A stretch of DNA of 64,000 nucleotides, from positions 372,001 to 436,000 of the forward strand of contig CAWHKS010000001.1 in assembly GCA_963829955.1 (NCBI GenBank), in the 5' to 3' direction. The position numbers were made by a program, and so were the translations under genes. This document shows, piece by piece, positions 59,082 to 64,000 of the stretch. Position 1 is the stretch's first letter. Every line of letters starts with the position of its first letter. Below the pieces are notes generated by a model. The model did not search any database, was not told the origin of the DNA, and was given only the letters and a program-made list of their open reading frames with translations. The stretch is from DASTFY01 sp963829955 (GTDB lineage Bacteria > Actinomycetota > Acidimicrobiia > Acidimicrobiales > Ilumatobacteraceae).

Positions 59082-61256
59082 CTAATCCTTGCTGAGCCAC
59101 TCACCCTTAGCCAGGAACCCGACTCTTCCTGAATTAATATCAGCCCCGTCCTCGGCGTCGAAGAAGAGGGTGAGCTCGTCCCGTAGGTCGTCGTGGCGGG
59201 CTAGGCCGGGGTCGTCGTCCACGATGGCGAAGGCAGCCTCCCGGGCTTGGGCGACCAGCTCGCGGTCCCGACGGAGCGACGCCAACTTGAGGTCGTTGCG
59301 TCCCTTCTGGGCCGTGTTCATGATCGTGCCTTCGCCCCGCAGCTCGAGGTCGACCTCGGCCAGCAGGAAGCCATCGGTGGACTCCACGAGCGCCTGGACA
59401 CGCGGGGACGGTTCGCCGTCGCCCGTCGTCACCAGCCAGCATGTCGAGGCCTCGCTCCCGCGCCCGACACGACCTCGGAGCTGGTGGAGCTGGGCGATCC
59501 CGAAGCGGTCGGCGTCGAGGATCACCATGGTCGTTGCATTCGGAACGTCGACACCGACCTCGATGACCGTCGTGGCCACCAGCACGTCGAGGTCGCCTGT
59601 GCGGAAGCGCCCCATGACCGCGTCCTTCGCCGACGGCGGGAGCCGGCCGTGCAGCAGCCCGAGCCGCAGCCCGGCCAGGTCTCCAGAGCGCAGCCGCTCG
59701 TACGTCTCCTCCGCGGACGCCACCTCGAGCTTGTCGCTCTCTTCGATGAGGGGGCACACGACGTACGCCTGGCGGCCGGCCGCTACCTCCGAGCGCACGT
59801 GGGCCCACACCGATTCCTCCATGAGCGGCCCGTTGGCCCACGTCGTCGCGATCTCCTGGCGCCCCGCGGGCTTGCTGGTGATGGTGCTGACGTCGAGGTC
59901 GCCGTAGACGGTCATGGCCGCCGTCCGTGGGATCGGGGTGGCCGTCATCACGAGCACGTCCGGCACCGCTCCCGCCGACCCCTCCTCGCCCTTGGCCCGG
60001 AGTGCCGCCCGCTGCTCGACGCCGAAGCGGTGCTGCTCGTCGATGACCACGACGCCGAGGCTGGCGAAGCGCACGCCTTCCTGGATGAGGGCGTGCGTGC
60101 CGATGACCACGTCGACCGTGCCGTCGGCAAGGCCGGCCAGCAGGTCGCGCCGCTCGGCTCCGGTGACCCGGTTCGTCAGCAACGCCACCTTCAACGGCCG
60201 GTCTTGGAAGAGGCTCTCGGGGGCAGGGACCGTCACCCCCTCGAGCAGGGCCATCACCGTCGCCGCGTGCTGCTCCGCCAGCACCTCCGTCGGCGCCATG
60301 AACGCACCCTGGTGACCTCCCTGGACGGCGGCCAGCAGCGCGCTCACGGCGACCACCGTCTTGCCCGAGCCCACGTCGCCCTGCAGCAGCCGGTGCATCG
60401 GATGCGGGCCGGCGAGATCGCGCTCGATCTCCTCGATGACCGCCCTTTGATCGTCCGTGAGCGTGAACGGCAGCTGTCCGTGGAAGCGGGCGACGAGCGC
60501 ACCGGAGACGTCGTGGCGGATCCCCCTCGCGTCGCGCTCCAGCGCCTGCTTCCTCAGCACCAACACCAGTTGCACCCGCAACAACTCGTCGAACGCCAGG
60601 CGGCGGCGGGCCTCCTCCTTCTCCAGCATCGTCTCCGGCTCGTGGATGCCGAACAGGGCCTGCTGGCGACCGATGAGCCGGCGGCGGGTGAGGACGTCCT
60701 CGGGCACCGGATCGGCGATGCCCCGCGCCCGGCAGCGCTGCAGCGCGCTCTCCACCCAGCCCGCGATCTCCCAGGTGCTGAGCTCGGCCTTCTCGCTCTG
60801 CGGATAGATGGGGACGATCCGTCCCGTGCGATCGCCGATGAGATCGACCACCGGGTTCGTCATCTGGAGGCTGCCGCGGTACATGTCGGCCTTCCCGAAC
60901 AGCGCCACCGTGATGCCCGGCTGCAGCTGCCGCTCCCGCCACGGCTGGTTGAAGAAGACCGCGCTCATGCGTCCCGAGCCGTCACCCACCTGCGCGGTCA
61001 CCATCATGCGGCGGTTGCGGGTGGGCCGCTTCGTGACCGAGCGCACGGTCACGAGCACCAGCGCGTCGCGCCCGGGCACCAGGTCGATGACGCGGGCCTC
61101 CTCGGTCCGGTCGACCCAGCGACGGGGGTAGGTGGTGAGGAGATCCAGGACGGACGTGACACCGACCGACTCGAGAGCCGCCACCTTCTTCGGCCCCACC
61201 CCCTTCAGCTCGGCCACGGACCGCTCGTCGAGCTGGCGCAGCGTGATGGGCGTCAT
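59082..61256 (-). CDS. recG: ATP-dependent DNA helicase RecG
   Basis: 724 aa. The N-terminal wedge/OB region (LKGVGPKKVAALESVGV, then MMVTAQVGDGSGRMSAVFFNQPW) is followed by helicase motifs GDVGSGKTVVAVSAL (Walker A), VIDEQHRFGVEQR (DEQH box), and RGRVGRGSEASTC (motif VI). It reverses stalled forks and moves Holliday junctions. ATG 61256 begins MTPITLRQLD. It ends 11 bases upstream-to-downstream from the DAK gene stop, matching the conserved recG-fakA pairing. Confidence 0.96.
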   Translation of the reverse strand: MTPITLRQLDERSVAELKGVGPKKVAALESVGVTSVLDLLTTYPRRWVDRTEEARVIDLVPGRDALVLVTVRSVTKRPTRNRRMMVTAQVGDGSGRMSAVFFNQPWRERQLQPGITVALFGKADMYRGSLQMTNPVVDLIGDRTGRIVPIYPQSEKAELSTWEIAGWVESALQRCRARGIADPVPEDVLTRRRLIGRQQALFGIHEPETMLEKEEARRRLAFDELLRVQLVLVLRKQALERDARGIRHDVSGALVARFHGQLPFTLTDDQRAVIEEIERDLAGPHPMHRLLQGDVGSGKTVVAVSALLAAVQGGHQGAFMAPTEVLAEQHAATVMALLEGVTVPAPESLFQDRPLKVALLTNRVTGAERRDLLAGLADGTVDVVIGTHALIQEGVRFASLGVVVIDEQHRFGVEQRAALRAKGEEGSAGAVPDVLVMTATPIPRTAAMTVYGDLDVSTITSKPAGRQEIATTWANGPLMEESVWAHVRSEVAAGRQAYVVCPLIEESDKLEVASAEETYERLRSGDLAGLRLGLLHGRLPPSAKDAVMGRFRTGDLDVLVATTVIEVGVDVPNATTMVILDADRFGIAQLHQLRGRVGRGSEASTCWLVTTGDGEPSPRVQALVESTDGFLLAEVDLELRGEGTIMNTAQKGRNDLKLASLRRDRELVAQAREAAFAIVDDDPGLARHDDLRDELTLFFDAEDGADINSGRVGFLAKGEWLSKD

Positions 61257-61266
61257 CGCGCCCCGT

Positions 61267-62880
61267 TCACTCGACACCGAACAGGAACGGGTAGAGCGCC
61301 TGGCCGCCGTCGTGGACCTCGACGTCGACAGCTGGTCGCGCGGTGCCCAGCCAGTCCCGCAGCGCGCCGAGCTCCTCGGGGCCGGCGTCTTCGCCGTGGA
61401 TGATCGTGACCAGTTCGCGGTCGGCGGTGACGAGGAGGTCGAGCGTGGCGATGCCGGCGGCCACGGCCGACGACGCCACGGCCACGATCCCGTCACCCTG
61501 GATCAAGCCGATCCAGTCACCTGCGTCCACGGCACCGGCCGGGCTCGTCACGGCGCGGACGGCCCGCGTGACCTCGCCCACCGCCACGCCGGCCATGGCC
61601 TCCGCCATGCGCTCGGCGTTCTCCCCCGCCCCTCGATCGGGCTCGTAGGCGACGAGCGCGACCAGTGCTTCCGGGATCGAGCAGGCGGGCACCACCCGGG
61701 CCACCTTGCCGGTGAGCGCGGCCGCCTGCTCGGCCACGGGGAGGATGTTGCCGTTGGCCGGTAGCAGGACCACCTGCCCAGCAGCCGCCCGCTCGACGGC
61801 CTCGAGCAGCTCGGCCGTCGACGGGTTCATGGTCTGGCCTCCGACCACCACCTCCTGGACGCCCAGGCGTCCCAGCAGAGCGAGGAGTCCGGCACCATCG
61901 GCCACGGCGACCACGCCGCACGTGCGGGGACGCCGCATGGCCTCCTCCCGGACGTCGTGCTCCGCCGCGGCCTCGTCGCGCAGATCGGTGACCCTGATCT
62001 TCCAGGGCCTCCCGCCCGCGGTGAGCGCAGCCTCGACGGCGGCGCCGATGTCGTCGGTGTGCACGTGGCAGTTCCAGAGCCCGTCGCCGCCGACGACGAC
62101 GATGGAGTCGCCGATGCGACCCCAGGCCTCCTTGAACCGCCCGATCTCGGTGTCGCCCAGGTCGAGGAAAAACATCACCTCGTAGCGCAGGTCCTCGACC
62201 CGGGTGCCCCGCGGCGCGGCACGGGGCAGGTCGGGAGCGATCTCGTCGAGGGTCGGCGCGGATGGGAGGGGACGGCCGTCCACGACGTGGAGCGCGGCGT
62301 CGAGCAGCAGCACGAACCCGGCACCGCCGGCGTCCACCACGCCCGCCTCCTTGAGAACCGGCAGCAGCTCCGGCGTGTGCTGCAGGGCCTCGTGCGCCCG
62401 CCGGCTGGCCGCGGCCAGCACGTCGCCGAGCGTGGCGCCCGCAGCGGCGGCCGTCGAAGCCGCGTCCGCCGCTTCGCACGCGACGGTCAGGATCGTCCCC
62501 TCGACGGGGCGGAGCACGGCTTCGTACGCGGCGGCCGACGCCGAGCTCAGCGCCGCGGCCACCGCCCGGGGACCGACATCAATCGCCTGCTCGAACGCCG
62601 TGGTCAACCCCCGCAGGATCTGGCTGAGGATGACGCCCGAGTTCCCGCGCGCCCCCATGAGCGAGCCATGGGCGACGGCCCGGCAGGTGGCGACGAGCTC
62701 GGCGGGCACCGCCTCCATCTCGGTGACGACGGCGTCGAGGGTGCGGGCCATGTTGGTACCGGTGTCGCCATCGGGCACCGGATAGACGTTGAGGCGGTCG
62801 AGCTCGCGGGCATGCTCCCGCACCGCGTCGCGGAAGCAGGTGATCGTCGCCCGGAGGGCGTCGGCGCCCAGGCGCTCCAC
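61267..62880 (-). CDS. fakA: DAK2-domain fatty-acid kinase-like protein (FakA/YloV)
   Basis: 537 aa. DhaL-type N-terminal domain: LNVYPVPDGDTGTNMARTL, with the Asp triad that binds Mg-ADP, and HGSLMGARGNSGVILSQILRG. The rest (VVVGGDGLWNCHVHTDDIGAAVEAAL, LLPANGNILPVAEQAA) is the FakA middle and C-terminal domain. FakA phosphorylates fatty acids delivered by a FakB carrier; no FakB (DegV) gene is visible here. GTG 62880 precedes the first helix. It lies directly upstream of recG in the same direction. Confidence 0.9.
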   Translation of the reverse strand: MERLGADALRATITCFRDAVREHARELDRLNVYPVPDGDTGTNMARTLDAVVTEMEAVPAELVATCRAVAHGSLMGARGNSGVILSQILRGLTTAFEQAIDVGPRAVAAALSSASAAAYEAVLRPVEGTILTVACEAADAASTAAAAGATLGDVLAAASRRAHEALQHTPELLPVLKEAGVVDAGGAGFVLLLDAALHVVDGRPLPSAPTLDEIAPDLPRAAPRGTRVEDLRYEVMFFLDLGDTEIGRFKEAWGRIGDSIVVVGGDGLWNCHVHTDDIGAAVEAALTAGGRPWKIRVTDLRDEAAAEHDVREEAMRRPRTCGVVAVADGAGLLALLGRLGVQEVVVGGQTMNPSTAELLEAVERAAAGQVVLLPANGNILPVAEQAAALTGKVARVVPACSIPEALVALVAYEPDRGAGENAERMAEAMAGVAVGEVTRAVRAVTSPAGAVDAGDWIGLIQGDGIVAVASSAVAAGIATLDLLVTADRELVTIIHGEDAGPEELGALRDWLGTARPAVDVEVHDGGQALYPFLFGVE

Positions 62881-62891
62881 CGCCGCTGCCC

Positions 62892-64000
62892 TCAGCCCAG
62901 CGCGCGAGCGAGGCGGGCGGCGGCCTCCCCCAGCTCCTCGGGAGACAGGGTGGCGAAGGACAGGCGGATGCGGTCGGTGCCGGTGCCGTCGACGTGGAAG
63001 GCGTCCCCGGGCACGAACGCCACGCCCGCCTCGACGGCCCGCACCAGCAGGTCCCGGGCTGTCGGAGCAGGGCCCTCCAGCCGCAGCCAGAGGAACATGC
63101 CGCCGTCGGGCAGGTCGAAGCTGACGCGGTCGTCGAGTTGGGTCTGCAGGGCGGCGACGAGCGCGTCGCACCGCGCCCCGTAGAACGGCCCGAGCCCGGC
63201 CAGGTGCGCAGCCATGAACGGCTCGTCCGACAGGACGTCCACGGCGATCCGCTGGCAGAGCGTCGAGGTGTGGAGGTCGGCGGCCTGCTTGAGGCGCACC
63301 AACGGGCCGTGCAGCCACTCGGGCGCGGCCAGCCACCCGACCCGCAGGCCCGGCGCCAGCAGCTTCGACACGGTGCCCAGCGTGACCGCCAGGTCGGTGA
63401 AGGTCCGGACCGGGAGCACGGGGCTGCCGCGGAAGCGCAGCGCGCCGTACGGGTCGTCCTCGACGATCACGAAGCCGTAGCGGTCCGCCAGCTCCGCCAG
63501 ATGGCGGCGCCGGTCCAGGGCCAGGGTCCCGCCGGACGGGTTCTGGAAGTTGGCCACCACGTAGCACAGGCGCGGCCGCAAGCCCGCGGCGAGCTCCTCC
63601 TCCAGCAGATCTGTCCGGAGCCCGTCACGGTCGGCGGGCACCGGCACGAGCCTCGGCTCGCTGCCGCGCAGCGCCTGCAGCGCGCCCACGTAGGAGGGCG
63701 CCTCGACGACCACGTCGTCACCGGGGTCGACGAGCGCCCGCGTCAACAGATCCAGCCCCTGCTGCGAGCCCGTGGTGATGAGCACCTCAGCGGGCGCGCA
63801 GTCCCGGCCACGCCGCGGTGTACTCCCCGGCGACCCACTCCCGGAGCGCCGGGACGCCCTCGGTCGGGCCGTACTGGATGGCCTCGGGTCCGTACCGACC
63901 AGCGCCGGAGAGCACCGCGTCGGAGGCCGCCCGCAGGCGGTCGACGGGGAAGCTCTGAGGCGCGGGGAGGCCACCGGCCATCGACAGGATGTCCGGCCGG
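62892..64000 (-). CDS. PLP-dependent aminotransferase class I/II (5' truncated, one frameshift)
   Basis: About 370 visible residues of a 2-aminoadipate/LysN-type aminotransferase. From the 5' side: GGLPAPQSFPVDRLRAA and AIQYGPTEGVPALREW, then VLITTGSQQGLDLLTRALVDPGD, NFQNPSGG, VEDDPYG, and the PLP Lys in TVSKLLAPGLRVGW. Frames switch near 63792-63794; removing one base of that run yields WPGLRAAEVLITTGSQ. Start codon and perhaps an HTH domain lie beyond the window. Substrate cannot be told. Confidence 0.82.
   Translation of the reverse strand, partial: GRTSCRWPVASPRLRASPSTACGRPPTRCSPALVGTDPRPSSTARPRASRRSGSGSPGSTPRRGRDCAPAEVLITTGSQQGLDLLTRALVDPGDDVVVEAPSYVGALQALRGSEPRLVPVPADRDGLRTDLLEEELAAGLRPRLCYVVANFQNPSGGTLALDRRRHLAELADRYGFVIVEDDPYGALRFRGSPVLPVRTFTDLAVTLGTVSKLLAPGLRVGWLAAPEWLHGPLVRLKQAADLHTSTLCQRIAVDVLSDEPFMAAHLAGLGPFYGARCDALVAALQTQLDDRVSFDLPDGGMFLWLRLEGPAPTARDLLVRAVEAGVAFVPGDAFHVDGTGTDRIRLSFATLSPEELGEAAARLARALG

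Noticed and set aside
1..64000. CRISPR arrays, tRNA/rRNA genes, integrases or insertion sequences
   Set aside because: Searched by eye: no regular direct repeats with unique spacers, no cloverleaf or conserved rRNA segment, and no transposase or integrase domain in any frame.

Overview
The window is GC-rich, densely packed chromosome from an actinomycete-type bacterium. The evidence is the actinobacterial core gene order (rplS-trmD-rimM-khpA-rpsP-ffh, ftsY, smc, fpg-rnc-acpP-plsX-rpmF-DUF177-sepIVA-coaD-rsmD), a DUF2469 protein, a SepIVA-like septation protein, an FtsY with an N-terminal membrane anchor, a deazaflavin (F420)-type oxidoreductase and frequent GTG/TTG starts. An acidimicrobial-type lineage is my best guess, but gene content alone cannot settle it. 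Both edges cut genes: a GH18 glycosidase on the left and a PLP aminotransferase on the right.

Layout. 1-16.2 kb is a mixed metabolic region: GH18, a broken M28 peptidase, an OYE-like flavoenzyme, a quinone reductase, a GDSL lipoprotein, an FlK-like thioesterase, a SHOCT/DUF6325 pair, a divergent MarR/YceI locus, two tandem flavodoxin-fold reductases, NDH-2 with PsuG, and an ECF sigma/RskA-type anti-sigma pair. 16.2-25.7 kb carries rpe, a two-gene AddAB/AdnAB-like helicase-nuclease and a crotonase. 25.7-32.5 kb is the ribosome/SRP block. 32.5-36.5 kb is a potADBC polyamine-type ABC transporter. 36.7-47.6 kb holds smc, a cyclic-nucleotide-binding protein, a GH1 glucosidase and the rnc/acp/plsX/rpmF/sepIVA/coaD block. 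47.6-59.1 kb is an accessory region of small stress, membrane and regulatory genes: VOC, CBS pair, TM-helix protein, PRC-barrel, DUF2254, LuxR-type regulator, STAS, Cys-containing HTH regulator and an exported truncated haemoglobin. 59.1-64 kb returns to housekeeping with recG and a FakA-like kinase.

Two themes stand out. First, at least six otherwise good genes (sigma factor, anti-sigma, PotA, YceI, aminotransferase, M28 peptidase) carry single-base shifts. Several are repaired by removing one base from a short homopolymer, so assembly error is as likely as real decay. Second, the 49-57 kb accessory region combines likely envelope/redox stress genes, candidate sigma-B/F-like promoter motifs, a perfect palindrome at a LuxR-type regulator, and a twin-arginine-type exported globin next to a putative metal-cluster-sensing regulator. 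It is the best place in the window to look for something not yet described.
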